Below the pieces are notes generated by a model. That model made no database searches and was not told the DNA's origin. It saw nothing but the letters and a program-made list of their open reading frames with translations. A stretch of 64,000 bases of DNA. Source: Escarpia spicata. Lineage: Eukaryota > Annelida > Polychaeta > Sabellida > Siboglinidae. The stretch lies in the NCBI GenBank assembly GCA_963995525.1, contig OZ023213.1, forward strand, positions 37,153,275 through 37,217,274. Direction: 5' to 3'. This document shows, in pieces, positions 34,690-47,128 of this stretch; the first letter of the stretch is position 1, and every line of letters begins with the position of its first letter. A program made the translations under genes and the position numbers.

Positions 34690-35990
34690 ACCACGTGTGC
34701 TTCCACAGGCGTCAAGTCCACACGTGGCGATGGTATGAAGTCCACACGTGGCGATGGTATGTTTTGCATCACCACAAGTTGTTTTCTCGGCAGTGTGTCT
34801 TCTGTCAACACAGTATCTTAAATCGGCATCGTACTGTGTGCACGAGGCAGTGCGACAGACGGTATCTCATTGGCTTCTCGTGACAGAGGTGTCGAACTGT
34901 CTTCCACGGACCCACTCTCTGGAAGCGGTGGGCACTCGCCTACTACACGTAGAGCTCGTCGATTGCGTCTGTACACACGACCTTCAACTAGAACGATGTA
35001 CGTACGACCGGTTTGAGAGCTTCTTCGTGCATTTGCCAAGCGTCAGTGCATCTTGATTTGGCAACTTCATACGTATAGCATCACCAGGTGCTATCGGTTT
35101 CAAGTTATGTGCTTACCTGTTGTTGTGTGCTATTTGAACATCCTTGCTTGCTTTCCTGTCGCGAGACACGTTTGCAGCAATCTCTGGTATCAGCATACTG
35201 CGCTGAAATGGAAGCTGCATTCGGCATCGACGGAGGACACACTGTAACCCTCTCGCATACTGTTTCTAAAGTTCAGCAATGCTATTTGGACGTCACTGCC
35301 ATCTCTCATCGCGTTCTTCACGAGGTTCTTCACCGTTCCTATTGCTCGTTCTACCTGCCCGTTGCTCTGGGGGTATCTCGGACTGCTCGTGATGTGCTCG
35401 AAGTCCCATCTCTGCGCGAACTCTCTGAAGTCGACACAGGAAAACTGTGGCCCGATTCTGACATCACGACTTCTGGTACTCCATGTCATACAAACAGTGA
35501 TCTCATTGCATCGATCACACATTTTTTGCGCGTACTCGAACTGAGGATGATCAGCTCGAAGAAATTGAAGTAATAGTCAACCAACAGTAGGTAGTGTTGT
35601 CCCTGCAGTTCGAACAAGTGAGCACCAACTTTCGCCCCAAGGCCTGTTGGGATCGTCGTGAGGCATTATGGGCTTATTGCATTGTTCTGGTGTGTTGCAC
35701 ACACTACAGTCGCTGACGTAATCAGTGATCTCCTGGTTCAACAACGGCCAGTACACAGCATTCTGAGCGCCGTCGTGAAGACCGTGAACTATGTTCGCGC
35801 TCGTGGCCTCAACGTCAAGCAGTTCTAGCGCCTTCTGCTTTGCAGAGATGAATGCGCAAAATCAAGATTTCCTATACTACTGCGAAGTGAGCTGGCTAAG
35901 TCGAGGTACCATGCATTGTTGACGCTATGGCTCAGCATCGCTCTGAAAGCGATCTTGCCTAGTCCCTGGCCACATTGATGCTTATTGCTT
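34690..35990 (-). pseudogene. Gypsy-type integrase fragment
   Basis: Minus-strand pieces in order: zinc-binding start (about 35990-35690: AVYWPLLNQEITDYVSDCSV and C-N-T-x-E-Q-C), then FEYAQKMCDRC, and from 35460 the core block IGPQFSCVDFREFAQRWDFE, TSSPRYPQSNGQVERAIGTV (catalytic Asp replaced in the first; Glu in QVERAI intact) and FRNSMREGYS. The C-terminal domain (35039-34818) has YIVLVEGRVYRRNRRALRVV. Integrase inserts the cDNA. Stops and indels show decay. It is separate from the Gypsy at 57.5 kb. Confidence 0.65.
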
Positions 35991-36119
35991 ATTGACCTAT
36001 AATCATGTTTTTGTCGGTAATGTCGAGATAGATTTGTTTTACCTAAATTTATTCCATGGATTTACATATAGGTCTTACGCTATGCAGTAGATGACGACAC
36101 TGACAAATAAGTGCGGCTT

Positions 36120-36745
36120 TGTTTACCAAACACAATCAGGTTTCTACTTAGTTTTTCAGAAAGCTTTCGACAAAGTGCCACATCGAAGATTACTGCTTAA
36201 GCTAATGGCCCATGGCATAGGAAATGGTTGAATTAACTGGATAGAAAAAGTGGCTAATTGACAGAAGACAACGGGTAGTAGTTGATGGGGAGGCTTCAAA
36301 TTGGAAATCAGTTTTGAGGTGGGTAGCGCAGAGATCAGTATTAGGTCCTATATTATTCTTAATATACATCAACGATTTGGATGATGAAATAACAAGCAAG
36401 GTGTTGAAATTTGTGAATGATACAAACTTGGTTAGAAGGATTAAACGTAATGGAGATAGACAGCATTTACAAGATGATCTTGACAGGTTGATAAAATGTT
36501 TTGAAAAACGGTAAATGTTGTTCAATTTTGGGAAATGTAAATGCCTCCACACAGAACATGGGAACGAAGATGTACAATATACAATCATGGGTTATATACT
36601 AAGTACTACTGTAAAAGAAACGGACTTAGGGTTAACCATTAGTGCTGATATGTAGTTTTCAGAGCAGTGCGGTATTGCCGCTTCAAAGGGAAATCAAATC
36701 ATTGGATTAATTAGGCGAAATATAACGAAGAAGGAAAAAGTAGGG
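36120..36745 (+). pseudogene. CR1-type reverse transcriptase fragment
   Basis: Plus-strand frames read FQKAFDKVPHRRLLLKLMAH, RQRVVVDGEASNWKSVL, SVLGPILFLIYINDLDDEI, then LKFVNDTNLVRRI where the YADDT box should be (ADD replaced by NDT), and FNFGKCKCLHTEHG. It is a RT palm of the same type as LINE A in opposite orientation. The 3' side is cut by the TIR of the next element. Confidence 0.7.
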
Positions 36746-36747
36746 AT

Positions 36748-36910
36748 GGTACAAGGACTGATATAACGTTACTATAGATTAAAGATAGTTTTACACAATG
36801 CGATGCTATAAGCGTAAGGTTTACGATATCTTAGTAACTGCAGATATCGCCTAATAATCTTCACCTTTTACCTACTCCCACTCATCATCCAGGTAATAAG
36901 GATCAGCAAG
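36748..36910. repeat. Left terminal inverted repeat
   Basis: About 160 bp, roughly 80% identical by eye to the reverse complement of 37826-38012. It cuts off the CR1 fragment on its left. Confidence 0.7.
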
Positions 36911-36917
36911 ACCATCT

Positions 36918-37882
36918 TCAATATCATCGTGCTGAAGACTTGATTGTGCTTGGAGAAAGGATGGAGAGCAAGTACATCGCCAGTCTTCCCGATAGGTTGT
37001 ACGACCCTACCAGTAGTCCCATCATGACGATGGACGTTCTATAGTGACCCGTGTACTTAGCGACGACACAGATGTGGTTGTCCTACTGGTCTATTGGGTG
37101 TATCAGAAGGAGGTGGAGTGTGAGATGCAGGTGGAGCGATGGGATGGGACAGTGCTGGATATCAACGCCACCTGCGCTGACATAGGGCCATAGTGTATGT
37201 AGTGCGGGTGCGGCATGACCTCATATCCTTATGCCAAAAGCAAGATCAACGCACTAAACACCTTGCTCACTGGGGACTTCCCAGGTTCGGAAGCTGTGCT
37301 GGTGTAGGTGGGCGCCACGCTCTGTATGGTCAGCCACCGGGGACATCCATGATGTCTGCCCGCTTTACACTCTTCACCAAGAAGAATAAAAGTCCCAAAA
37401 TCAAGGTCCTGCCTCCAACATCCACGAGCCTGTTCCTGCACGTGCTGCTGGCCCATTTGCTGGTCATGCTGTGGAAAGCGGCAGACAAGCAAGCCCCGCC
37501 CGATGAATCAGCCGATATCACTTATTTCGGGTTGGGAGATCCGAGGTGGCGTCCCCTCTCCTGTTATTTCTCATGGTGACCTAGGTCCAACACACCTGTA
37601 TGATGTGATTCATTGTGAGTGTAGGGCACAGAGCAAGAAGTGCAGCACGGAGGTTTCTGGCTGCCACAAAGAACATCTTTCGTGCACGTCACACAGAAAC
37701 TGCTCTGGCGAAGAGGGTTGCTGTAATCCGTACACTAAGACACTCAGGCTGGAGATGAGGAGGGTGTCGAGATGGAAGATACTGAGGAGGTGGATTTTGA
37801 GGACGAGGAGGTGCAGGCCATGGGGGTGTTGAGGATCGTCTTGCTGATCCAGATTACCTGGTTGATGATTGGGGTAGATAAA
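36918..37882 (+). pseudogene. PIN/XPG-like and Cys-rich multidomain protein, C-terminal pieces
   Basis: A short internal piece (HRAEDLIVLGERMESKYIAS, LPDRLYDPTSSPI; 36925-37020) joins, across a deletion, the strand RVLSDDTDVVVLLVYW (acidic pair at 37065-37073), then VERWDGTVLDINATCADIG, YGQPPGTSMMSARFTLFTKK, LFLHVLLAHLLVMLWKAAD and FGWEIRGGVPSPV. A Cys-rich segment follows (CECRAQSKKCS, CTSHRNCSGEEGCCNPYTK) and an acidic tail to TAA at 37880. The family is widespread in marine invertebrates and fish as long single-exon proteins of no known role; I recall this and have not searched. Frame breaks near 37195 and 37540. Confidence 0.65.
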
Positions 37883-38012
37883 AGGTGAAGATTGTTAGGC
37901 GATATCTGCAGTTAATAAGATAGCGTAACTCTTTCGCGTATAGCGTAGCATTGTGTAAAACTATCTTTTATGATATTGTTACGGATATCAATCTTTGTAA
38001 CATCCCTACAAT
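37826..38012. repeat. Right terminal inverted repeat
   Basis: Partner of 36748-36910. Its inner end overlaps the last ~20 codons of the gene fragment (DRLADPDYLVDDWGR and TAA at 37880), so the repeat covers both 3' coding and 3' flanking sequence. Confidence 0.7.
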
Positions 38013-40670
38013 GAATTTCGTACATGATTACTTAATACAATAATTCCCGTCACAAAGAAATATGAATGCCAATGTTCTTAATGATATTTGCATATACACT
38101 ACGTGTAACAGATGTGACTACGTGTTTTATGTGCATGAATAAACTGAAATATAGTATAGTAGAAGTTTACATTCATTGTCCACCGAGAGGTCAAATTTGA
38201 CCTTCGCCTGACCTTCAGCATGCGATCTTTACCTTGAACTGAAAAATTACTTCAGAAATGGATTCTACTCACCCCACAACCCCATAAAAGAGGTATTACA
38301 CATCATTCTAGGACAATTGGTTCAAAAGTTAAATTTTCAAATTATCGACCAGTGGCCATATTGGAATTATACAAATTACCAGAGTTGCCCAAATTTGCTG
38401 TTTGGCCAACCAAGCTGAATTTATTATAGGACCCCATGTGAGTAAAAGTCAACAACAAAAGTTCATAGGATAGAACATTTCTAGGTTCATGAAATGACAA
38501 ATGGACTACCAGCTCCTCGGACACCTGCGACGGTATATGGCGTCTCTCCAGGCCCGCATCTGGGTGCTCGTCAGTCGGACTTGTCTACTCTAAACGCCGA
38601 CCTACGCGCTGGTAGACGTCAGCCAGTCGACGTCATTCAAATGTCAGACGTACATGTTCGAAAGAAACAAGAGCAAGCCCGGAATGAGGGGGTCAGCGCG
38701 TGTGAAAAACATACCTACATATTTACGTAAAATCCGAGCCTCGTCTAATTCATCCGATTTTTTGTTTCCGTTGTACGATCTTCCTAAGTTTGATATATCC
38801 AGCAGACTAGTATGCGTCAAAAATACTATATGATACTTTTCATAGGGTCTAAGGTCGGAACGTGGTGGATACAGATGGACAGGGGCTAACCAAACTCCTC
38901 AGATTGCACCCCCTTGAGAATCACGAAAAACTGCAACTCCACCAGCTTTGAGGCTCACTAAAACCCCAACACTGCACTCCCTTGCTTAAATATTGGAGAC
39001 TAAACATATATCCAGCCTCCAATAAGCATATTCGGGTGGGGTGGGGTTCCCTATGAATATGTTAGTGTTGGTGTTAACGTTATAGCCTATGCTGACAATA
39101 TATTTGACAGGCATGTATGATTTAGTGATTAACATAATATGCTTGCATTGTTCGAGTTGTGTATTGGGCATCGAGGAGTGTGTCTATACTGGTTTGACTA
39201 GATGTGATTCTACGAATCCATAACAACCGCTTACAGTGTGGCTACTGGTGCTGAGTTAATAGTGTTCTAGGTTCTTGAGACAGTAACGAACGATCTCTGC
39301 AGCCTGGTGAATCTGGAACGCAGAGCGTGTGTGTTAATGGGAACACTGCAGTATATCATCCAGTATGGATGATCTATGGGTGTGTGTTTGGCGGCGTGTA
39401 GTTCAATGTTAGATAATAACTCCGTTATTAGTAGAAAGGGTGCTTATGCATTACTGATGATGTAGAAACGTGGTACATTATTAAAATGGTGATAATATAT
39501 AACAATAACACTGACAGCAGTCTGGGCAGTCTGCAACAGATCAGAGAACATAACTGATATCATCTTAAACATATATTTGTAATGCAATGGTTGGGTGAGT
39601 CCTAATTTATGGTACAGAAACGCCAAAAGTATACACGACAAAATGGATACTATACACGATTAGTAAACAAAACACTTAACATATCATGGACACAAGTAAA
39701 TGACAAATAGTGAATTATACGTGGAAGCAACAATGATTTGAGAGGCTATTTGATGGAGGTGAGCCCAATTTGGAGGTCCACGTTCGTGAAGTCAAGAAGC
39801 GGAGAGGGAACTGGTGACGAGGCAACCAAATATAGAACGAGAAGGCTAGGGAGACTTAATCAATCCTAAACAAGTCGTGTCTAAATTCAGGATAACGGTT
39901 CCTGAATTTTAAAACTTATGCAGGATAGAAAACAATGGACGTCAGCTGTCATGGAACCCATGTTGGTCACGGTGATGGTGGTGACGATGATGATGGTGAT
40001 GACGTGACATGAGCGTATGTGCATGCGTGTCCGTGTGCGCGAGCTCGCGTGCGTTTGTGTGTGCGTGCTAGCGTGCGTGTATGTGCCTGTGCATGTATTT
40101 TCATACAGTTACATTAACACGTATGCGCGTCTATGTGTGACGAAGAGTGTTTACATAACTTCATAACATTGACGTGTGTTCAGCCTTATTTCTCCTCCTG
40201 GACCCTGTCCGTCATCCCGTCCCGCACAACCCCAAGCCATGCCGGTGTCATACACCGGCAGACTCAGCCCTTCTCGGCTGCAGTTAAGTATCTGTGCTCT
40301 TTCTGAACTTGAATTAATTAGCAGTTCGAGCGAGTCTACAATTAGTACAATACGCGGCACGCCATACGCATTGGGTCACGTTGACATTGCATGAGACCTC
40401 CCATGACGTGGCTCAATACTATCTTCTATGACGTGTCTGTTGCGCTTGTATGCTCAATCGATATCACATGTGAACCGGGTTACTGGTATAAGTCACTGTA
40501 CACATAGTTTGTAATAATCCACGATCTTGTTGAACAAACGCGACCACCCCGTAAACCAGATTGACTGCTATCTAAGCAACCAGTCAACTGAATGTGTCTT
40601 TTGCCTTGGGCACAGACTGGGGGATACATGTCAATATAATTGTTAACTTTTTCGTAATAAGATATATCTT
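38013..40670. other. Non-coding region
   Basis: AT-rich with short frames only. There is a GTCAAATTTGACC word at 38190, a GTGGCCATATTGG word at 38352, a GATGGTGGTGACGATGATGATGG run at 39977 and a GT/GC-rich patch at 40015-40090. I see no supported gene. A 72-codon frame at 40176-40394 (SPPGPCPSSRPAQ...) has no recognisable features. Confidence 0.5.
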
Positions 40671-40899
40671 TGTGTGGCAGCTTCGGGCAACATTTTGATA
40701 TTATCAGGACATGCTGGACAAAAGCACAACATGTTTTCATGTGACCTTTCTGGAGCCTGTTTCAGCCATTTAAAAAAAAATTTTAAGCACACATTGAAAA
40801 GTTGTTTTTCAGTTAAATGCTTCAATTGTTGTGCAATTCGGGATCTACACATACTTTTGCACGTTAATCACGAATCTTCTATCGGCTTTCCATTCCGAG

Positions 40900-41994
40900 C
40901 CATGTTTGGGTCACCAGTGGTAAATAAAGAATTATTTTGCTTCATTTTAGCCTGTTCACCACAGGATACACGATGGTTTTGGCTGGCTTACAAAAAACTA
41001 ATCCAGATAACATTGCTGGTTTTTGGTAACTTACTCAATTATAATCATCTATACAGGGATTCCAGTGATTACTTTAGATGCACCACTGTATGCACTGGCC
41101 AAGTTTGTCCAGTGGACCTGGTCTCAAACACATGGCAAGGACAAGTATGTAACCATGTTCGGTGGTCTTCATATTAAAATGGCAATGTGGAAAACATTCG
41201 GGGACTACTTGAAGGCCTCTGGGTGGACAACTGCACTAACCCAAGCAGGAATCGCCTTCTGTGGAACAGCTGACCTCTTTCTCAAGGCATCACACCTCAC
41301 CAGGACTAGACATGCCCACCAAGTCAGTGCTCTGGCCCTAGCGAAACTTCAGCACGATGCCTTCACACACCCTATGACTGAAGGACCACACGATGAGAGG
41401 GCCAAAGAAACGTGGAGACTACATATTATCAGAAAGAGTCCAACATTTCAGTATTGGCATACCATCCTCAAGATGGAAATACTTAGTCTGATTTTCGTGC
41501 GGGCCAACCGAGAACGAGGCTTCCCCTTGTATGTGGAATCACTGAAGGCTTTCGTGGGTTGGTTCTTTTCCCTTGATCATCAGAACTATGTCATGTGGAT
41601 TCCCGTACACATACGAAACATGGAGAGCTTACCTCCAGCCATCCAAGACGAACTAGCAGGCAAAGGCCACTGGCTTCTTTTTAAGACATCCAAGCAATTC
41701 TCATCCATACCAATCGACCAGGATCACGAGCAAACCAATGACCTGGTGAATGATACAGGGGGTGCAGTGGGACTGACAGAGAAGCTTCAGGTTTCAGGAA
41801 GTGTATGATACCTGGACCTGAGCGTGCACGACTTCTTCAAGAGTTTTAGGAGGAGTTTACCTCAGAAAAAATATAAAACCCACCACGAGGAGGGAGTGTC
41901 AACAGAGAAGACACTCAAAGAGCAAACACTTGGTCTTGTTCAGGTTATCTCTGAGATGAGCAATCATTTCCTAGATGCCAGCCCTGAACTGTAG
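40900..41994 (+). pseudogene. Same multidomain family, central region
   Basis: The long frame (to a stop at 41806) reads PVITLDAPLYALAKFVQWTW, FGGLHIKMAMWKTFGDYLKA, AGIAFCGTADLFLKASHLTR, TRHAHQVSALALAKL, FQYWHTILKMEILSLIFVR, WFFSLDHQNYVMWIPVHIR and IDQDHEQTNDLV. After a TGA it continues to about 41994. These blocks are the central domain of the family whose other parts lie at 36.9, 53.5 and 61.2 kb. D/H-rich blocks (FGGLHI, IDQDHEQ) may be metal-binding, but that is a guess. An acceptor-like TTTTAG/TTTTTGG sequence precedes it. The real start is unclear. Its end abuts the Polinton. Confidence 0.6.
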
Positions 41995-42009
41995 ATATGT
42001 AAACGACGA

Positions 42010-42320
42010 AGCAACACTCCTGTCGCCACAGCGGGATCGTCCTCGATACCTACGACGACAATATCACAAAGCAAGCCACCATCACGAGTGGCGCCATCTG
42101 ACGGATCACCGAAAAGCAATACCCACTGCTGTGAGACATGTGCAAGAGACATCGCGAAAATATATCACTTGTTACGTCACATGAGGATGGGTGCGGCAGA
42201 GTATCATGTCACTAATCACAGAAAAGCAACACACACACAGCTGTTAAACATGCGCAAGAGACTTCACGAGACGAGACAATTTGTTACGGCACATCAAGAT
42301 GGTATGCGGCAGACATAGAA
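42010..42320 (+). pseudogene. C2H2 zinc-finger segment ahead of PolB
   Basis: Two finger remnants occur: one with CETCARDIAKIYHLLRH (42137-42180), the other with TCARDFTRRDNLLRHIK-like residues in another frame (about 42245-42300). Fingers of this type are common at the N terminus of Polinton PolB or as a separate small gene beside it. Frames are interrupted, so this is only a relic. Confidence 0.5.
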
Positions 42321-42689
42321 TCCATCGACCCGCCGTTACCGAGGCGAGCGAGATTTAAAGACCAACCACGTGTTACCAACGACGACGCCGATCCCTTGCG
42401 TCCTCTAACATGACTCCCCTTCGCAGACACTGTGTCTACGGAGTTGAGAGACATCGTTCGAGAACACTGATCGGCCATACGAACCCACGTTACCAGAGGA
42501 CCTGTTCAATCCAGGTGCAATTACAGAGAGTCCACGCCGGACACTTCTGTTCTATAACCGTCACTGAGAACCATGTTCCGAGAACAGACACACGCGTTCA
42601 AGATAAATCTGAGTTACGGATTCGTACTGAGGAACAAGACCACGGGAAGATACAGATACTATCATTCGTCCTGCAACTGTTCTGGTCGT

Positions 42690-45600
42690 TAAGTGAATGA
42701 ACTCACTCGCATTACCACTACAGATGATTTTGACGCATTTCTGGAGCGTATCCGAGAAACAGACGTGTTGCAGTGTGTCAAAAATCAATGGCCGGACGAT
42801 AAAAGGATATGCGAGGTTGTCACAAAGGTTCCTTTCTTCTTCAAACGCATCGTATATCATACCATATGATGTGTGGGCGTCACACTTCCGGTCTACATCA
42901 AGAAGAACGTAGTCGTCATCTCACTGGAAGGGGAACCCATCCATTCCACGAACTACACCAAAAATCTCTGTCTCTGTCTTGCTAAGCATCGTGGATGTGA
43001 CCGGAAGCCGCTTTAAAGGTGCTCATCGAGACTTACGAAAGGCTTTGATGGGGTGACGATGGATAATCTCTATCGCATAGAGACCACCTTTGAGACCAAC
43101 GTGTGCGTCTACACACTCGTCGAACCGGAGGAAGAAGGTCGAACGGTGACAGCCGAACTCATTCGTCGATCGTTGTGTAGCTATCCCGACATGTTGCACG
43201 TAAATCTTCACGAGACACACTTTTCATACACACAAGACGTGAACATACACTGTCACTCTTACCTATGTAAAAAGTGTGACGAGTCTTTATGGAAAAGTGC
43301 ATGGCAACCGTACAGTTACCGTACATGTGCACGAACGCACATGTACGGGAACTGTACCGAAAATCTATCCTGGCTTAGTCTACCATCCGTCACCGACAGT
43401 GTTCCACCGTTTGGACGAGGAAAACATTCGTTTCCTCGTGTAGCTGCGTTACTACCCCTATAGTGCCCCCTTTGAGTTCGAGTCCAGGTTTTATGCGTCA
43501 CAACTTCCATCGGACAGCACCAAGGTCCACTGGATTGCACGTCACGTGCCGTTGGGTACGTCTCTAGCGAGTAACGTACCCGTATTCGAACAAGTGTGAT
43601 AATGTGACAAGTCGGTGTCCGACATGATGTCCATCCTTCAATCCTTGAGCAATGCCGCCTACGAAGCCAGCAAAGACGATTACGAGGACGTCTTTCACCA
43701 TCTCTTGGAAGCAAAGTCGAGCTGGGACGAACGGGAGAGAAAAAGACACGTCTGTACGACAATGAGGACAAAGAGTCACATCGGAAACCGTCCAATCCCT
43801 ACAAAACTTTCATAGGTCAATTGAACGGTTGGCTTCATCAATTGCCTGTCATCAGGTTCAAATCGGGCAAGTACGATCTCAACGTCGTCAAAGAGTTTAT
43901 GGTGCCCTAATTTCTGTCCACGAAAGAAACAGAGCAAAAGGAGGAGGGGGCAGAAAGAAGATAATGTCAACGAGGGTATCAGGTTTATGTATCGTTATAA
44001 AACGAAACAACACCTTCATATATCTATCGACGCATGTCCTGAAATTTCTAGACATGATTCATTACATCGCACCTGGATTTACGTACGGGCGGCTGAAGAA
44101 CGAAGATATATCCGACGAAGACTATACCCGTTTTCAAGAGTCGTGGCGAAACAAAGACATGAAGACATTGCTACCGTTCTTGTAGGCAATCAACAAACAG
44201 TTTGCCTTCTACCAGGAACGCGGTCTCGACATGTTCAAACAAGGCGTCAGCACACCAGATTTGACCTTGACCTACCTGTTCAGCTATATCCAGGAGAAGA
44301 CCTTGTTTACGCTCTTCAACGAGAAGAACAAGGATTTTCGTCAGCAGGTCAGAGATAACATTGTTGGAGGGGCGTCACTTATCTTGATATATCAGATATC
44401 AAGAGAAAGTGATTACTAAGATACGTCGGAACGACTACGGAGAAGCAGCTCGAACATGTCGGTCCATAGTTGAATAACTCTGGTCCCTTACGCAAGATAT
44501 GCCGACGGGAAGGTAGACTCGACGACGGGAAGAGAAGGAGTTCCGGCCCAAAACGGCACAGCCGACAAGACAGATGACCGCGGAATGGCTGACGTGGGAG
44601 TCCGAACGAACTGGACGCAATATACGTCATCAGTCCAACGGACGAGAGAAGAAAATCGACAAACTGTTGGTTGACTGACGGTGCATCGAAACAAAGACTA
44701 CCTATCACGGATACTACTACCAAGGACGTCCGTGTAACCGACGAGAGGTCAACGAGGTAAACGTGAAACCCATGGCTCATCTGTTCGTTGAAACGCGAAG
44801 AAACTCTGCCTATCTTCGTTACTTTCTGAAAGCCGTCGAGCTGTAGGAATGCGAATGGAAAGACATAAGAAGCGACCCGTGCGTGAAACGGTTTCTGGAC
44901 GCAGCCTTTCCCCGCCGTCGACAAGTACGAAGGAAGATGTCGTCACAACAGATCCTAACAGGCATACGCAATGAAACCGTGTTCATAATGATTCAGTGCG
45001 ACATTTGTGTACCGGAGGAATTGCGCGCACATTTTGTCGCGATGTATCCCATCTTCAAGAACATCCACGTGACCCGCAATGACCTCGGACCGTTCATTCA
45101 CCGATTCGCCGAAGAACACGACATATCTGCAGCACTGCGCCTCATGGTAGCCGGAACTAATTGCTGAGACAAAATCTTGCTCGCCACACTTCTCTTGCGA
45201 TAATATCCCGAGCATTGACTCGAGGTGACCCACATCTATCAGATCATCGAGTACATACCGGTCGCCTGCTTCCGTCGATTCGTTGAAACAGTGTCCGCTG
45301 CACGTCGAGGGAGACGTCCACCCCGACGTGGCCATGATCGCGGACACCAATAAGTTGATGGGGAATTCCAGTTTTGGGAAATTTATGATAATGTCGATAG
45401 TCACTGTGACATCATCTACTGTACGAAGAAGAAGACATCGATCATGGTCAATGATCGACGCTTTCGATAGCTCGACGTCGTCACCGACGACGCGTACGAA
45501 ATGGAAATGTTTAAGACCAAAATCAATTACGCATTGGCCGTGGGTTTCTTCATGTTGCAGTGGGCCAAGCTGCGCATGTTGGAGTTCTACTATGATTTCT

Positions 45601-46165
45601 TGGACAGGTACGTGGAACGTGCAATGTTCGAGTGCTGTGAAACAAACACAGATAGCGCATATTTAGCACTGGCCGGGGAGTCCGTCGACGACTTCGTGAC
45701 GCTGGAACTGCGAGAACATTACTTTCGTCATCGCTCCGAATGGCTAACGTTCAAATGTTGCCGAACACCAATGCCAGTTCGTGCGCTGTCATCTGGCCGG
45801 ACGTCCGTGGTGCAGCACCGAGTCGTGTTGCAATGCGCACAAAGCGTACAAGAGAACCAGGACTCTTCTAGGTCGAGTGGTCAGGGAATTATTTCCTGGG
45901 TTTGTGCAGCATGACCAAGTATTGCTTGGGACCGATTAACAAATACAGCACCAATGGAGTAAGCAAACGTCTGAGCAGCATCCACAAGCAGGCCTTCCTG
46001 GAACTGCTGACCCGTCGACGTAACAGAAGTGTAAAGAACCGCGGGTTCAGAGTGAATCATTCGTTCGTGCTGATGTTAATCCAGGAACATACGTCTTTGA
46101 CATATTTCTATGCAAAGCACGTGGTCCAAGAGGTCGGAGTCACCACAGGTCCGGTGGACGTGTAA
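42690..46165 (+). pseudogene. Protein-primed family B DNA polymerase (PolB), broken
   Basis: Pieces follow in order with many frameshifts. The N-terminal region has TMDNLYRIETTFETNVCVYT and VNLHETHFSYTQDVNIH. At 43471 FEFES stands where the exonuclease I Asp-x-Glu box is expected. Then come LNGWLHQLPVIRFKSGKYDL, the exo/TPR-like region LDMIHYIAPGFTYGR and DNIVGGASL. TNKLMGNSSFGKF at 45340-45380 is the fingers K...N-S-x-x-G motif. CETNTDSAYLALAG at 45636-45676 is motif C, with Asn (45645-45647) for the first catalytic Asp. The C-terminal part is 45902-46165. Motif A around 44470 is lost to a stop. Two or more catalytic sites are therefore gone. Confidence 0.85.
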
Positions 46166-46337
46166 ACATCCATTTCATGCCAGTTTACGCTGAAACACTG
46201 CTGTCAGAAAGGGGGAAAAGCGCCACTACGTAAGTTGGTATTTGAGGTGCCCCGAGCTGTCATGCGGTTAGAAAGCAGAAAGTACACAACAAATAAATAG
46301 ACAGATGTCACGCAATCGGGTGTCATAGAAGATCATG

Positions 46338-46400
46338 TCATGGACGCGTACGGTCGTAGGAGTAGCGGTAGTAGCAGTAGCCGGGGTGTACTTGTAAGTG
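46338..46400 (+). CDS. Tiny hydrophobic peptide, possible membrane gene
   Basis: ATG TCA TGG... at about 46338 gives MSWTRTVVGVAVVAVAGVYL and a stop. Ala/Val-rich, one potential TM helix, between PolB and ATPase. Polintons often carry small membrane proteins, but such a short frame could be chance or a truncated gene whose rest (VVRPTSCSGCIVI) continues out of frame. Confidence 0.25.
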
Positions 46401-46543
46401 TTTTACGTCTTGTTGTACGTCCCACTTCGTGTAGTGGATGTATCGTTATATCTAACGACACAATAAACGTCACTATCACATCGTCGAACGTGACCACGTT
46501 CTACTAAAACACGACATCTCGTGTTCCCTAGTCATCAACGATC

Positions 46544-47127
46544 ATGGATATGCAACGGAAACATCCGTTCACCTGCATTGTGGCGGAACCGACGGAATGT
46601 GGTAAGAGCACGATTGTGATGCGCATTATACGTCACGACGCAACGATGATAGACCCTCTTCCCGAGAAGATCACTTGGTGTTATGGAGAACGGCAAACCG
46701 CTTACGGCACTTTATACAACGGCGTGGTGCAGTTAGAGGAAGGATTGCCGAGCGTGTTCGTTGCATCAACAAAAAGCCTAGTGGTCGTAGACAATCTCGT
46801 GGCGGAAACGGACGAATGGGTCACGACCTTATTCACAAAAAGTAATCACCAGAACACATGTAAATCGTGCAGAACCCGTTGCTGAAAAATAAGGAGAGTC
46901 GCACGATACAATACAAAGTGGACTTCATGAATATTCGCGACGCGTCAAAGACAGGTTACTTGGCACGACATGGGTACCCGGGACGCCTGAAGTATGTACA
47001 AGACGCGTTCAAAGATGTCACGTCGCTGCCGTACGGCCATCTCATGATAGATCTCAAAAAGGAAACTCTGCGCACGGCCATATTTCCGGATTCCTGCGTT
47101 CCGCACGTGTGCCAACCTAAGGTGTAA
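46544..47127 (+). pseudogene. Packaging ATPase (FtsK/HerA A32-like), frameshifted
   Basis: First frame 46544-46885 starts MDMQRKHPFTCIVAEPTECG and continues with KST, a P-loop whose usual first Gly is Ala (A-x-P-T-x-C-G-K-S-T). Walker B is SLVVVDNLVAE at about 46775. After the sensor-like block VTTLFTKSNHQNT the frame breaks near 46858. The other frame resumes with QNPLLKNKESRTIQYKVDF, RDASKTGYLARHGYPG and a conserved end to the TAA at 47127. The enzyme pumps DNA into capsids. A frameshift and short deletion disable it. Confidence 0.8.
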
Positions 47128-47128
47128 G

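Larger units (their letters stand above)
36748..38012 (+). mobile_element. TIR-bounded element holding a PIN-like/Cys-rich gene fragment
   Basis: The ends 36748-36910 and 37826-38012 are inverted repeats of each other (outer edges GTAGGGATGGTACAAG and GTAGGGATGTTACAAAG; inner shared blocks AAAGATAGTTTTACACAATG, AACTGCAGATATCGCCTAA and GGATCAGCAAGAC). Between them lie two pieces of one protein family. The layout is that of an internally deleted DNA transposon. I see no clear target-site duplication (flanks AGGAAAAA and AATGAATT). A chance inverted re-duplication of the 3' end is the alternative. Confidence 0.6.

Noticed and set aside
43316..43795. 159-codon minus frame inside PolB
   Set aside because: Shadow of the PolB exonuclease region on the plus strand. 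Same for 44379-44924 and 51454-52086 minus.
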